From positions 161,699,001-161,763,000 of the forward strand of contig JAIOJX010000005.1 in assembly GCA_022376925.1 (NCBI GenBank): 64,000 nt of DNA, written 5' to 3'. The notes beneath the pieces were generated by a model. The model saw nothing but the letters and a program-made list of their open reading frames with translations. It made no database searches and was not told the origin of the DNA. Origin of the DNA: Tragulus kanchil (taxonomy: Eukaryota > Chordata > Mammalia > Artiodactyla > Tragulidae). Shown piece after piece: positions 1 to 11,290 of this stretch (the first letter of the stretch is position 1; every line of letters begins with the position of its first letter). The translations under genes were made by a program, and so were the position numbers.

Positions 1-11
1 GACAGGAATTG

Positions 12-2105
12 CAGTAGTACTTTTTGATCTCCTACAGTAATGGAAATAAAAGGAAAAATAAACAAACTTGCACCTAATTAAATTTAAAACCTCTTGCACC
101 ACAAAAGAAACCATAAACAAAACAAAAAGACAACCCATAGAATGGGTGAAAAACGTTTGCAAATAATGAGACTGACAAAGGATTAATTTCTAAAATACAC
201 AAACAGCTCCTACATCTCAATGGAAAAAGAGATAGGCAGAAGACCTAAATAGACATTTCTCCAAAGAAGAGATACAGATACAACATGTGCATGAACAGGT
301 GCTCAGCATCACTAATTATCAGAGAAATGCAAATCAGAACTACTGTGAGGTACCACCTCACACTGGTCAGAATGGCCATCATCAAAAAGTCTATAAATAA
401 TAAATGCTGGAGAGGGTGTGGAGAAAACGGGACCCTCCTACACTGCTTGTGGGGAAAGTAAATTGGTGAAGCCACTATGGAGAATAGTATGGAGATTCCT
501 CAAAAACCTAAAAATAGAGTTACCAGTTACCATATGGTCCAGCAATCTCACTCCTTAGCATATGTCTGGAGAGAATTCTAATCCGAAAGGATACATGTAC
601 TCCAACGTTCACAGCAGCACTCGTTACAACAGCCAAGACCGGGAAGTAACCTAAACACCCACTCACAGACGAATGGATAAAGAAAACAAACAGGAGAGTC
701 GGCCTCTTGTCCCATCTGTGCCAAATGCCCTGGGCGGGTCCCCGCCTCTCACTCTCTCAGTGCCCACCTGCATTATGAGTATAGGGGCATGACTGTACCA
801 TATAGACACACCATATATACACAATGGAATATTACTCAGCCATAAAATGAATGAAATAACACCATTTGTAGCCATATGGTTGGACGTAGAGATTATTATA
901 TTAAGTGAAGTAAGCCAGAACGAGAAACACCAATTTTATATGTCACTTACAGGTGGAATCTAAAATGATGCAAAGGAATTTATATACAAAATAAAAACAG
1001 ACATAGAAAATGAACTTACGGTTACCAAAAGGAAAATAGGAGGTAAACAAAGCAGCACCTAATTAAACTTTAAACCTCTTTGCACCACAGTAGTACTTTT
1101 TGATCTCCTACAGTAATGGAAATAAAAGGAAAAATAAACAAACTTGCACCTAATTAAATTTAAAACCTCTTGCACCACAAAAGAAACCATAAACAAAACA
1201 AAAAGACAACCCATAGAATGGGTGAAAAACGTTTGCAAATAATGAGACTGACAAAGGATTAATTTCTAAAATACACAAACAGCTCCTACATCTCAATGGA
1301 AAAAGAGATAGGCAGAAGACCTAAATAGACATTTCTCCAAAGAAGAGATACAGATACAACATGTGCATGAACAGGTGCTCAGCATCACTAATTATCAGAG
1401 AAATGCAAATCAGAACTACTGTGAGGTACCACCTCACACTGGTCAGAATGGCCATCATCAAAAAGTCTATAAATAATAAATGCTGGAGAGGGTGTGGAGA
1501 AAACGGGACCCTCCTACACTGTTTGTGGGAATGTAAATTGGTGAAGCCACTATGGAGAATAGTATGGAGATTCCTCAAAAACCTAAAAATAGAGTTACCA
1601 GTTACCATATGGTCCAGCAATCTCACTCCTTAGCATATGTCTGGAGAGAATTCTAATCCGAAAGGATACATGTACTCCAACGTTCACAGCAGCACTCGTT
1701 ACAACAGCCAAGACCGGGAAGTAACCTAAACACCCACTCACAGACGAATGGATAAAGAAAACAAACAGGAGAGTCGGCCTCTTGTCCCATCTGTGCCAAA
1801 TGCCCTGGGCGGGTCCCCGCCTCTCACTCTCTCAGTGCCCACCTGCATTATGAGTATAGGGGCATGACTGTACCATATAGACACACCATATATACACAAT
1901 GGAATATTACTCAGCCATAAAATGAATGAAATAACACCATTTGTAGCCATATGGTTGGACGTAGAGATTATTATATTAAGTGAAGTAAGCCAGAACGAGA
2001 AACACCAATTTTATATGTCACTTACAGGTGGAATCTAAAATGATGCAAAGGAATTTATATACAAAATAAAAACAGACATAGAAAATGAACTTACGGTTAC
2101 CAAAA
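12..2105. repeat. Direct duplication 1 (12-1030 = 1088-2105)
   Basis: The two copies are offset by 1075-1076 bp and differ at only a few positions (for example near 446 versus 1522). Both lie within one L1 3' end. The spacer 1031-1087 is not unrelated DNA: its cacctaattaaac...cctctttgcaccac part is a corrupted version of about 80-103. This suggests a low-quality contig end. Confidence 0.95.
687..811. other. About 125-bp GC-rich insert inside the L1 3' end
   Basis: In L1 the part reading gaatggataaagaa is normally followed within about 15 bases by the tatacacaatggaatatt part. Here about 125 GC-rich bases (ggcctcttgtcccatctgtg ... gcccacctgcattatgag) separate them. The same insert recurs at about 1763-1886 because of duplication 1. 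I do not recognise the insert. Confidence 0.6.
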
Positions 2106-2584
2106 GGGAAAAGGTAGAGAGAGGAATAAATTAGGAATGTGGGATTAAGAGACACACTACAATATACAAAGTAGGTAAACAAAAAGGTCCTACAGCATAG
2201 CCCAGGGAACTATATTTGATATCCTGAATTAACTTATAATGGAAAAGAATCTGAAAAGGAATATATATGTATACATAGATAGCTGTACATATATATATAT
2301 ATATAACTAGATCACTTTGCTGTACACTAGAAACTAACACAACATTGTACATCAAGTATACTTCAGCTAAAAAAAGATGTCAAGGTAATTCAGTGCGTAA
2401 AGGATCGTCTTTTCCATAAATAACATTGGAAAGAACAGATGCAAAGAAAAGGATAAACACCATACAGAAAAAACAAACATGAAATGAAGCACAGACCTAA
2501 CAATCAACTAAAATTATTAAGCTTCTAAAAGAGCTTCTAAGACCCAATAGAATATATTTCACTCATACATTCATAAACCACAAA

Positions 2585-2745
2585 TCAGCCAGAGACATAA
2601 TTTAAAAATTCTTAGCAGCCACATTAAAAACATAAAAAGTAATGGGTGAGAATAACTTGGATATTTGATTTAATCTAAACCATTCAAAATATTATAATTT
2701 CAGCACATAACCAATAAAAAGATTACTGATGAGAAAAATATGCTG
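2585..2745 (+). mobile_element. Old L1M 3' UTR fragment
   Basis: It resembles the L1M 3' UTR: tagcagccacattaaaaac, then aatgggtgag, then caaaatattataatttcagc and aaccaataaaaagattactg. It is diverged. The AT-rich stretch 2377-2584 shows nothing else recognisable. Confidence 0.5.
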
Positions 2746-4684
2746 GACACCAACTTCCTCCTTCATGTACAGGAGGAAGAAATGTATCTCCTGCGTCTCT
2801 CAGAAGTGCTGGGAAGTCCTTCCTCTCTTTTTCTCCAAACATCTCTTCTCTCATGGCCTTGACTGGACAAAGAATCCACCCCTGAAGCAATCCTGGCGGG
2901 TGAGAAATGTGGGGTGCTGACTGCGTAAAAGCAAGCCGGTCTCACCCCAGGAGCTGGGTGGTGTTGGCTCCCACAGGCACCTGGGCTGGTACGGGGTAGA
3001 GGGAGACGCTAAAATAGATGCCAGGGCACTGTGATCAAGAAGAGGGGAGAAGGGCTGTAAAAACACGATGCCCCCCGCAGGTTGCTCTAAGGGTAAAGGA
3101 AATGAGACTGGCTGCCGCCCAGTATGTGAGTGTGTAACGTTAGTCCTTCCCCTTGGACGGGGTGATGGCTCTGCCTTTCTTTCCCAACCCTCACCCTTCT
3201 CCTGGCCAAGTCTACGCCCCAACCTCAGCTCTGCTGAGGCCTCAGCTCAGAGGCCTCTCCGGGAGACCGTAGCAGGCCCTCTGTCCTGTCAGTGCCATGT
3301 GCCTCATGGACATTGTATACACGTGAGGAGTGTGCAGGGCATGATGGTACATGAGGGTTCTGGCTGGAGGTGTGACCGTCACGGACCTCAGCCTGCAGCA
3401 GGACAAGGCCGTGGGGCGTGGGCATCTCCTCCGGGGAGAACGTGGGTGGAAAGGCAGGTGCGGTGGGTTCACACAGCTTGGGGAGCGTGACCCCAGGGCC
3501 CAGGGGCAGGAGAACTACTCTCCAACACCCACCCCGGCCCCTGCCTGTCCCCTCGCCTACCTTTCCCAGCAACTGTGTCCAGGGCAGGCCAGAGCCCAGG
3601 GCAGCTCAGCACAGGGGGGCACAGCTCCCTGCCACCACGCTGCACCCTGAACAGCCTTGGAGAGCGAGCTGGGCGATGACTCAGCCAGCAGCAGCTCTGG
3701 TGGGGACCAGCTGCACAGCAAACGGGCTCCGTGTGGGGCGGGTGCTGGGGGCACCAGCTCTTCCTGGACTCAGGCCAGAGGGCCCTGGACCTGGGTATCA
3801 CCTCACCCACAGGCCTTATGAATAACAACAGTGAGCACTTAGTAGGCACTGGCTATAGACCAAACACAGTAACGTGGCCGCACCCAGAGGTGAATATTTT
3901 AGTGGGATTGTGAGTCACCCCAAGTCATAGATTTAACACGGTAAAGATAGGGGGATCTGTCCTGGCATTCACTGCAAACTTGGACAAATGGACGCAGTTG
4001 TTTTGGACTGACCTACCCACGTATTCACCCTACGGCTCCTCATTCGTCTCCCACAGGGCCCTCACTGCCAGCATGTGAGCGCGGGCGGCACATCACCCAT
4101 CGCCAGGTGGGCATCCAGGCCCAGAAGGCAGGGGGTGGCCCAGGTTTCCAGGAAAGCTGCCTGGGTGTTGCCAGGCCAGAGTCTGCTCACCTTGGTATGG
4201 GGAAGTTGGACATCTCCATTTCCCAGAACTGTCCGGAGTTCCCTCTTCCAGACTGCCTGGAGGAAGCACCGGGCTCCCCGCCCCCTCTCCTCACCCCGCA
4301 GGCCCTGCCATGGCCTTGGCCCTGCCCCCGGCCCCCATGTGACCGGCGGGCAGGGGAAGCAGGCAGGACCAGGAGGAAGCGGTCCAGGCCGACCATCGTC
4401 AGGCAGATCCAGGCTCCCTGGCTCCTCGGAGCCTCTGGGGATGGCGCGTTGATTGCCGTCCTTGGCCTGCTAAGAGGCTGCGGCAGCCTCCGCTCAGGAA
4501 ATATTCCACGGGTGAGGCTGACCTCTGCCAGGAAGGGATGGGGCAGGGCGGCTCGCGGTCGCGGGCCCGGGTTTGACCTGGTGCGGCGCGCCCCCTGGTG
4601 GGCGCCGGCGGGCACTGCCTCCCACGTCCCTGGACCCCTCCCTTGCAGCCGCATCTCAGCATCCCTCCTCGCCTCTGGACCCGC
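2746..4684. other. GC-rich unique sequence, no gene recognised
   Basis: From about 2930 the DNA is GC-rich with many overlapping open frames on both strands, as expected from composition alone. None has a recognisable family motif or a convincing exon structure. A weak MIR-like trace lies at about 3815-3935. CpG density rises at 4540-4620. Confidence 0.5.
4586..4604 (-). promoter_or_regulatory. Strong CTCF-like motif
   Basis: The + strand reads GCGCCCCCTGGTGGG at 4588-4602; its reverse complement CCCACCAGGGGGCGC matches the CTCF core consensus CCASYAGRKGGC closely. It sits in a CpG-rich stretch and is outside duplication 2, so it occurs once. Occupancy is not provable from sequence. Confidence 0.6.
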
Positions 4685-6916
4685 AAAAGCCAACGCGCCC
4701 CACCCTCATCTGTAGCCTCACCTTTCCTGGGCCACGAGCGGCTCGCAGGGTATACGGGCTTCCTGGGGCTCCTGTACAGCCTTCCTCCGAGAGAGCAGCT
4801 GAATTCCGCGCAGCTGATCCAGTCCTGTCTGGAGTGAGGGGAGGAAGTTGGGGCTGGAGAAGTCATTTGCAGGGGAGGAGCCCGCAGGTTGCAGAGGGAG
4901 GAGCTGTGCCACTTCCCAAAGTTCCAGCATCCCCCAAATTTCTGCGCGCTGGGAACTGGGAAGCAGGTCAGACGCGTTCCCAGCCCACTTACCAAGGTGA
5001 CAGATTACGTCCCTGAGATTTGAAACCAAGGTCCGCTGACTGAAAAGGTTTTGAAAGCCAAGGCGAAGGAGGGAGGCAGGCAGATGGGCCTCCATTACCT
5101 GCCTCCCAGTGGGGCTCTGGTGGGCAAAGAGCCTTGCTCTCTGAGAGTGGACTGGCCTCCCCTCCCTGAGCTCAGAGCGGCCCCTCCCTCTTGTCCTCCC
5201 GGACAGAGGCAGGGGCACTGGCAGGGTGGGCAGGGTGGGCCACGGTGGAGAGGCGTGGCTGGCACAGGTAAAGAGCACATCCTGCTGGTCCAGAGCTCAG
5301 GGATCCTGAGGAGCAAGGTATAATGTCCTGCTCCTGGACCTTCGTGTCAGGGACTCAGCTGGAAAGCAGCAGACTAGGCCTGCTCTATACTTGCTCTGAG
5401 GAGGGCTAACTCTCTGTCCAGGCCTTCCGGGGGAGCCAGTGGAGCCGGCGTGGAAAGAATGGGGCTGCTGGACTCAAGCAAAGTCCAATTTGAGTCCTGC
5501 CCTGGTGATGGTGTGGTGGTAGCCCAGTATTAAACTCGACCACTTGGGGCCCACCCTGCCCCTCTCCCAGCAGCCTCCAAGGGCTGGCGGGAAGTGACCA
5601 CAGGGCTTAGTGGGAGTGATCGCCCGCCTCTGCCATCGTCACCTGCCTCCACTCCAGCCCCGGCTCTCCCCACAGGCTGAATCAGAATCAGGCTTTCCAA
5701 GCTCGGTCACTGGGCGAGTTACACTCTCGTTGCACTCCATTCCTAGTCTATAAAATAAGGAAAATAATAGAGCTGAATCCAGCGGCTGGCTCGGTGAGGA
5801 GCTCAAAGGTAGTAAAAGCCAACGCGCCCCACCCTCATCTGTAGCCTCACCTTTCCTGGGCCACGAGCGGCTGCAGGGTATACGGGCTTCCTGGGGCTCC
5901 TGTACAGCCTTCCTCCGAGAGAGCAGCTGAATTCCGCGCAGCTGATCCAGTCCTGTCTGGAGTGAGGGGAGGAAGTTGGGGCTGGAGAAGTCATTTGCAG
6001 GGGAGGAGCCCGCAGGTTGCAGAGGGAGGAGCTGTGCCACTTCCCAAAGTTCCAGCATCCCCCAAATTTCTGCGCGCTGGGAACTGGGAAGCAGGTCAGA
6101 CGCGTTCCCAGCCCACTTACCAAGGTGACAGATTACGTCCCTGAGATTTGAAACCAAGGTCCGCTGACTGAAAAGGTTTTGAAAGCCAAGGCGAAGGAGG
6201 GAGGCAGGCAGATGGGCCTCCATTACCTGCCTCCCAGTGGGGCTCTGGTGGGCAAAGAGCCTTGCTCTCTGAGAGTGGACTGGCCTCCCCTCCCTGAGCT
6301 CAGAGCGGCCCCTCCCTCTTGTCCTCCCGGACAGAGGCAGGGGCACTGGCAGGGTGGGCAGGGTGGGCCACGGTGGAGAGGCGTGGCTGGCACAGGTAAA
6401 GAGCACATCCTGCTGGTCCAGAGCTCAGGGATCCTGAGGAGCAAGGTATAATGTCCTGCTCCTGGACCTTCGTGTCAGGGACTCAGCTGGAAAGCAGCAG
6501 ACTAGGCCTGCTCTATACTTGCTCTGAGGAGGGCTAACTCTCTGTCCAGGCCTTCCGGGGGAGCCAGTGGAGCCGGCGTGGAAAGAATGGGGCTGCTGGA
6601 CTCAAGCAAAGTCCAATTTGAGTCCTGCCCTGGTGATGGTGTGGTGGTAGCCCAGTATTAAACTCGACCACTTGGGGCCCACCCTGCCCCTCTCCCAGCA
6701 GCCTCCAAGGGCTGGCGGGAAGTGACCACAGGGCTTAGTGGGAGTGATCGCCCGCCTCTGCCATCGTCACCTGCCTCCACTCCAGCCCCGGCTCTCCCCA
6801 CAGGCTGAATCAGAATCAGGCTTTCCAAGCTCGGTCACTGGGCGAGTTACACTCTCGTTGCACTCCATTCCTAGTCTATAAAATAAGGAAAATAATAGAG
6901 CTGAATCCAGCGGCTG
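4685..6916. repeat. Direct duplication 2 (4685-5788 = 5814-6916)
   Basis: The copies are offset by 1128-1129 bp, with one 1-base indel seen (gctcgcagg versus gctgcagg). The spacer 5789-5813 contains ctcggtgagg, which in copy B occurs 18 bp further on (about 6937), so the tail of copy A looks like a collapsed version of the real continuation. Confidence 0.95.
5690..5800 (+). repeat. MIR-like SINE fragment (again at about 6818-6960)
   Basis: A weak MIR pattern is visible: cactgggcgagttac, then tctataaaataaggaaaata, and in copy B the continuation gctgtgaggactcag. The copy B version (6818-6960) is the more complete one because copy A is cut at the junction near 5789. Confidence 0.4.
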
Positions 6917-6999
6917 CTGTGAGGACTCAGGGAGTCCTCGGTGAGGGAATGAGTCTTGCAGAGAATCGGCTACGTGCCCGTGCTAGTCCTCGGAGCCAC

Positions 7000-7885
7000 G
7001 AGGCCTCGGCACTGAACAGGGACCCAGCAAGGGCTGGTTTCCTCCATCTTCCTCCATCAGCAACAGCAGCATTAATGAAGGCAGGGTTTCGTTCTTAAAC
7101 TGGGCTTCCTGCACAGTTTAATAAATTCTGTTTTAATTTAACACCATAAATTAAAAAGCAAGCCCTTTTTAGAAGGTGGGATCACCACCTTATAATCAAA
7201 CTCTCCCAGGTGATTTTTTCCCCAGGTAATTTTAATGGGCAATTTGCTTTTGTGTTTAAAATCAAACTGGCAGCAGGTGACACAGAACGTGTCTGTCTTT
7301 AATGTTTAGCACCCTGGGTCCTGGGAAGCTGGCCTCTGGGGGACCCAGCAGCCAGAGTGTGGGAGAGTTTTCTGAGGCCTCCTGGGTGACTGGGTGGGGA
7401 CCCCCGAGCCTCACCAGGAATCAGTCACCATCACGGACCAAAAGGTTCTGTGTAGGGGCCCTGTGGGCTTGGAAGTCACCAGAAATCAGGGTGGCCACAC
7501 AGCCATCCTCTGGAGGCCTCTGTTCAGTGAGCCGCTGAACCCCGGCTGTCGCGGATTCAGCCAGAACCACGTGAAGAGTTCCTAGGGTTTTTTTGTTTGT
7601 TTAACCCAGCAAAGCTGTTTTGTTTTTCTAGTTGCTATAAGCATAGGAAGACTATATATTGTTTTATGAGTTTAGGTACTCAAGTTGCTGTGGAGCCCAG
7701 AGACTGTTCCCTCCTTCTTTCAAGGAGGCTTCCCATTATTGGGTAGAGGACACTAAGACAAGGGGCCTTCGTGTCCAGCGAGGAGGGTCCCACTTGAGAT
7801 CTTTCTCTCTTCCAAGGTCTTGGGGATCATTCCCCAGGGCTCATATTGCTGCTCATGTACACATCCCAGCTCAGTAGACTGGGTC
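7000..7885. other. Unique intergenic or intronic sequence, nothing recognised
   Basis: This is mixed-composition DNA with no open frame of recognisable family and no clear repeat by eye. It separates duplications 2 and 3. Confidence 0.5.
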
Positions 7886-7887
7886 TT

Positions 7888-8075
7888 CTCTGGTGGTCCA
7901 GTGGCTAAGACTCTGTGCTCCCAATGCATGGGGCCCAGGTTCAATCACCGGTCAGGGAACTATCTCCCACATTCTGCAATGAAGAGTTCACAGGTCGCAA
8001 CGAAGGTTGAAGATCCCCTGTGCTGCAATGGGAACCCATCGTGGCCAAAACAAACAAATAAAAATTTAAAAGAAA
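7888..8075 (+). mobile_element. CHR-1-type tRNA-Glu SINE (truncated copy at 9001-9169)
   Basis: The tRNA-like head cttctctggtggtccagtgg and ggttcaatcaccggtcaggg is followed by a CHR-type body and a tail of aaataaaaattt. Copy B begins inside the head at 9001 and lacks its first 19 bases, showing the duplication boundary is not a SINE boundary. Confidence 0.7.
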
Positions 8076-8095
8076 AAACACCAAGCTAACTATAA

Positions 8096-8275
8096 TATGA
8101 AAGTGTTAGTCGCTGGCCTGCCGGGATCCTCTGTCCATGGAATTCTCCAGGCGAGAATACTGGAATGGGTAGCCATTCCCTTCTCCAGGGAATATCCCCA
8201 ACCCAGGGATCAAACCCAGGTCTCCTACATTGCAGACAGATTCTTTAGGGTCTGAGCCCGCAGGGAAACCCTGTT
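8096..8275 (-). mobile_element. Bov-tA SINE, antisense (again at 9190-9369)
   Basis: Read on the minus strand it has the Bov-tA order: tRNA-Glu head (ending near 8270), ctgggttgggg..., and a BovA body with the ttccatggacagagg type motif. On the + strand it starts tgttagtcgctgg. The second copy comes from duplication 3. Confidence 0.8.
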
Positions 8276-8863
8276 TGTAATACCGGTGGAGTGATCTTGG
8301 CTGTAATTGGCAACTGTGGCCACAAGATGGCGCGTTCAGTACACCGCTTCCAGCATTACAGGGTTTTCCAATTGTGCAGGGCCGCCAGTCTGAGGTGGCC
8401 CTTCTCTGGGGGTGGGAGAGGCTCTGGCGCCCTCAGGGGGCTCAGAAGAGTCACCTGCATGGCACCTATTATGCAGGGAAACACATCTGGGGAGTTCAGG
8501 GCTGGGACTAGGGTAAAGGCAAGTGAGGCATCAAGGGTACACGTTTTAAGGAGGCTGTTGAGTGCCTCACGCTGCACCCTCGTCCAGGCCCCGAGTCTAC
8601 TGAGCTGGGATGTGTGTGTGAGAAGCAACCCGGGCGCTGGGAAACAGTCTCCGAGATCTTAGCAGAGAGGAAGACGCGTTACTACAGCTCTGGTCGGGTG
8701 GGCCCCTTCCACTTGGGGCACTGAGGCCTGTGGTCTCCTCAAGAGGGTATGGCTGGGACAATCAGATGTACTTTCTGGGAGAGAACTAAGGGGAAAGGAC
8801 TAGGTGCTGCCCATCTCCAGCGCGCCTCGAGTCAGAGGCGACGGTGGGCGTGGCCAGCCGAGG

Positions 8864-8878
8864 CCTGCAGGGGGCGGC
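8864..8878 (+). promoter_or_regulatory. CTCF-like motif in GC-rich block (again at 9958-9972)
   Basis: CCTGCAGGGGGCGGC matches the CTCF core moderately well. It lies in the GC-rich block 8280-8950 (8855-8900 is CpG-rich), which has no recognised gene although one frame is open for 123 codons from 8291. Both copies are the same site duplicated. Confidence 0.4.
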
Positions 8879-10047
8879 GGCTGAGCAGAGCGCCGCCTGG
8901 AGGCCCCGCTCCTATTTTGCAGCCTTCTGCAGCCTCCACTGAGATGGAGGAACAATGAGCGGCCTGCGCCAGTCACCGGTCAAGACTGAAGGTTTTTGGG
9001 AAGACTCTGTGCTCCCAATGCATGGGGCCCAGGTTCAATCACCGGTCAGGGAACTATCTCCCACATTCTGCAATGAAGAGTTCACAGGTCGCAACGAAGG
9101 TTGAAGATCCCCTGTGCTGCAATGGGAACCCATCGTGGCCAAAACAAACAAATAAAAATTTAAAAGAAAAAACACCAAGCTAACTATAATATGAAAGTGT
9201 TAGTCGCTGGCCTGCCGGGATCCTCTGTCCATGGAATTCTCCAGGCGAGAATACTGGAATGGGTAGCCATTCCCTTCTCCAGGGAATATCCCCAACCCAG
9301 GGATCAAACCCAGGTCTCCTACATTGCAGACAGATTCTTTAGGGTCTGAGCCCGCAGGGAAACCCTGTTTGTAATACCGGTGGAGTGATCTTGGCTGTAA
9401 TTGGCAACTGTGGCCACAAGATGGCGCGTTCAGTACACCGCTTCCAGCATTACAGGGTTTTCCAATTGTGCAGGGCCGCCAGTCTGAGGTGGCCCTTCTC
9501 TGGGGGTGGGAGAGGCTCTGGCGCCCTCAGGGGGCTCAGAAGAGTCACCTGCATGGCACCTATTATGCAGGGAAACACATCTGGGGAGTTCAGGGCTGGG
9601 ACTAGGGTAAAGGCAAGTGAGGCATCAAGGGTACACGTTTTAAGGAGGCTGTTGAGTGCCTCACGCTGCACCCTCGTCCAGGCCCCGAGTCTACTGAGCT
9701 GGGATGTGTGTGTGAGAAGCAACCCGGGCGCTGGGAAACAGTCTCCGAGATCTTAGCAGAGAGGAAGACGCGTTACTACAGCTCTGGTCGGGTGGGCCCC
9801 TTCCACTTGGGGCACTGAGGCCTGTGGTCTCCTCAAGAGGGTATGGCTGGGACAATCAGATGTACTTTCTGGGAGAGAACTAAGGGGAAAGGACTAGGTG
9901 CTGCCCATCTCCAGCGCGCCTCGAGTCAGAGGCGACGGTGGGCGTGGCCAGCCGAGGCCTGCAGGGGGCGGCGGCTGAGCAGAGCGCCGCCCTGGAGGCC
10001 CCGCTCCTATTTTGCAGCCTTCTGCAGCCTCCACTGAGATGGAGGAA

Positions 10048-11085
10048 AAAGAGCGGTGCTCCAACTGAGGCACAGAAGGCCTGGCGCCTGCCCATCGTTG
10101 ATCCTTGGTATCACTGGCGACACCGAGTAAACAAGGCAGCAGGCAGGGAGGCCCCTGGAGCCGGGCGAGGAGAGCTGATCAGTGGAGGAAGCACTGGGCG
10201 CTGGGCACACGGGCCGATGAGGATGTCGGCAAACACCTTGCTAAGTCTAAATCATCATCATGTATAAAACAAATGAGAGTATTGAGTTAAGGTGGAGGTG
10301 TGAAGAACCGGATGGAAAGATATGTTTAATGCAATATATGCAAAATTTGATTTCTTCCTTGTATATTTTTAAAAAATTTGATCATTTTAACATATAATCA
10401 ATATAAAGATTACGATGGAAAGATATAGTCTTCAGATACTAAGTCTTCCAAGATCTGGTTATTTACATTTATAGTGGAAATCTCAATTGGGATGCTAAAT
10501 TTCCATTGGAAATATTTTATCTATACTGAGATTTCACAAAATGCAGAGTTGAAAGAGATGATTCACCTTTCCAAATTGCTCCAGACATCTGTACATTTTT
10601 TCAATAATTGTATTGTGAATCAATTTTAAAATTAAAATTTAAATGAAAAATAAAAGTGAATTGTTCAATAACCAAAGGAGGCTACCAGCCTTGCTGTAGT
10701 GGATGATGAGGCACTAGACGTTTCATAGCTAAATATGTATACTAAAATTTTTAAAGTAACAGGAAAAGAAGTAGAATGTATAGCTTCCAAACCTGTAGAG
10801 GGAGATAAAGACAAAAAAAAAAAAAGAAAGACTAACAAATTCAACAGAATGAAGAAAGCGAGAAAAAGGAAAATCTTGGCAAATGGATACCCAAAGAAGA
10901 AGGTAAGAAATAGATAAAAACACACCAGTATCACAGTAAATGTAAACAGATTAAGTTCACACTTTAAATGATAGAGCTACTTAGGTTTGATTAAAAAATT
11001 AGAGGTGTAGGCAAGAGACTTAAAACATAGGAACACAGAAGTATTGAAAATCAATGAATCGAAAATGATACACCAGTCAGTAAAG
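10048..11085. other. AT-rich stretch with L1M remnant, no gene
   Basis: About 10350-10415 looks like a small L1M 3' UTR remnant (gatcattttaacatataatc). The rest is AT-rich with an A-run near 10814-10826 and no recognisable coding sequence. Confidence 0.45.
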
Positions 11086-11089
11086 GAAA

Positions 11090-11290
11090 GTTTAGTTGCT
11101 CAGTCGTGTCTGACTCTTGGCGACCCCACAGACTGTAGCCGCCAGGCTCCTCTGTCCAGGGGATTCCCCACCCTCCAGGGGATGCTCCAAGCAGGCATAC
11201 TGGAGTGGGGTGCCCTGCCTCCTCCAGGGGATTGAAGCTGTGTTGATCGCGCAATGCAGGTGGATTCTTTACCATCTGAGCCACAGCACA
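11090..11290 (-). mobile_element. Bov-tA SINE, antisense
   Basis: The + strand starts gttgctcagtcgtgtctgac and gcgaccccacagactgtag, which is the BovA end reversed, and finishes with ggtggattctttaccatctg agccac, the reversed tRNA-like head. Confidence 0.85.

Larger units (their letters stand above)
1..2376 (+). mobile_element. L1 (LINE-1) 3' end: ORF2 tail and 3' UTR
   Basis: The sequence follows the mammalian L1 3' region: the ORF2 C-terminal part (gagaaatgcaaatcagaac, tgctggagagggtgtggag), then tggaatattactcagccat, then the 3' UTR ending cactttgctgtacac...aacacaacattgta and an A-rich tail near 2370. Frames are broken. The middle is present twice because of duplication 1. A short TA repeat lies at about 2288-2305. 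Confidence 0.85.
7907..10047. repeat. Direct duplication 3 (7907-8952 = 9001-10047)
   Basis: The offset is 1094-1095 bp, with one inserted C in copy B near 9990. Copy B starts inside a CHR-1-type SINE whose head is missing, although copy A has the head at 7888. The spacer 8953-9000 is 48 bp of poorly matching sequence. Confidence 0.95.

Noticed and set aside
8291..9756. Identical 123-codon frames at 8291 and 9385
   Set aside because: Identity comes from duplication 3. There is no family motif, and the frame lies in GC-rich DNA where long chance frames are expected.
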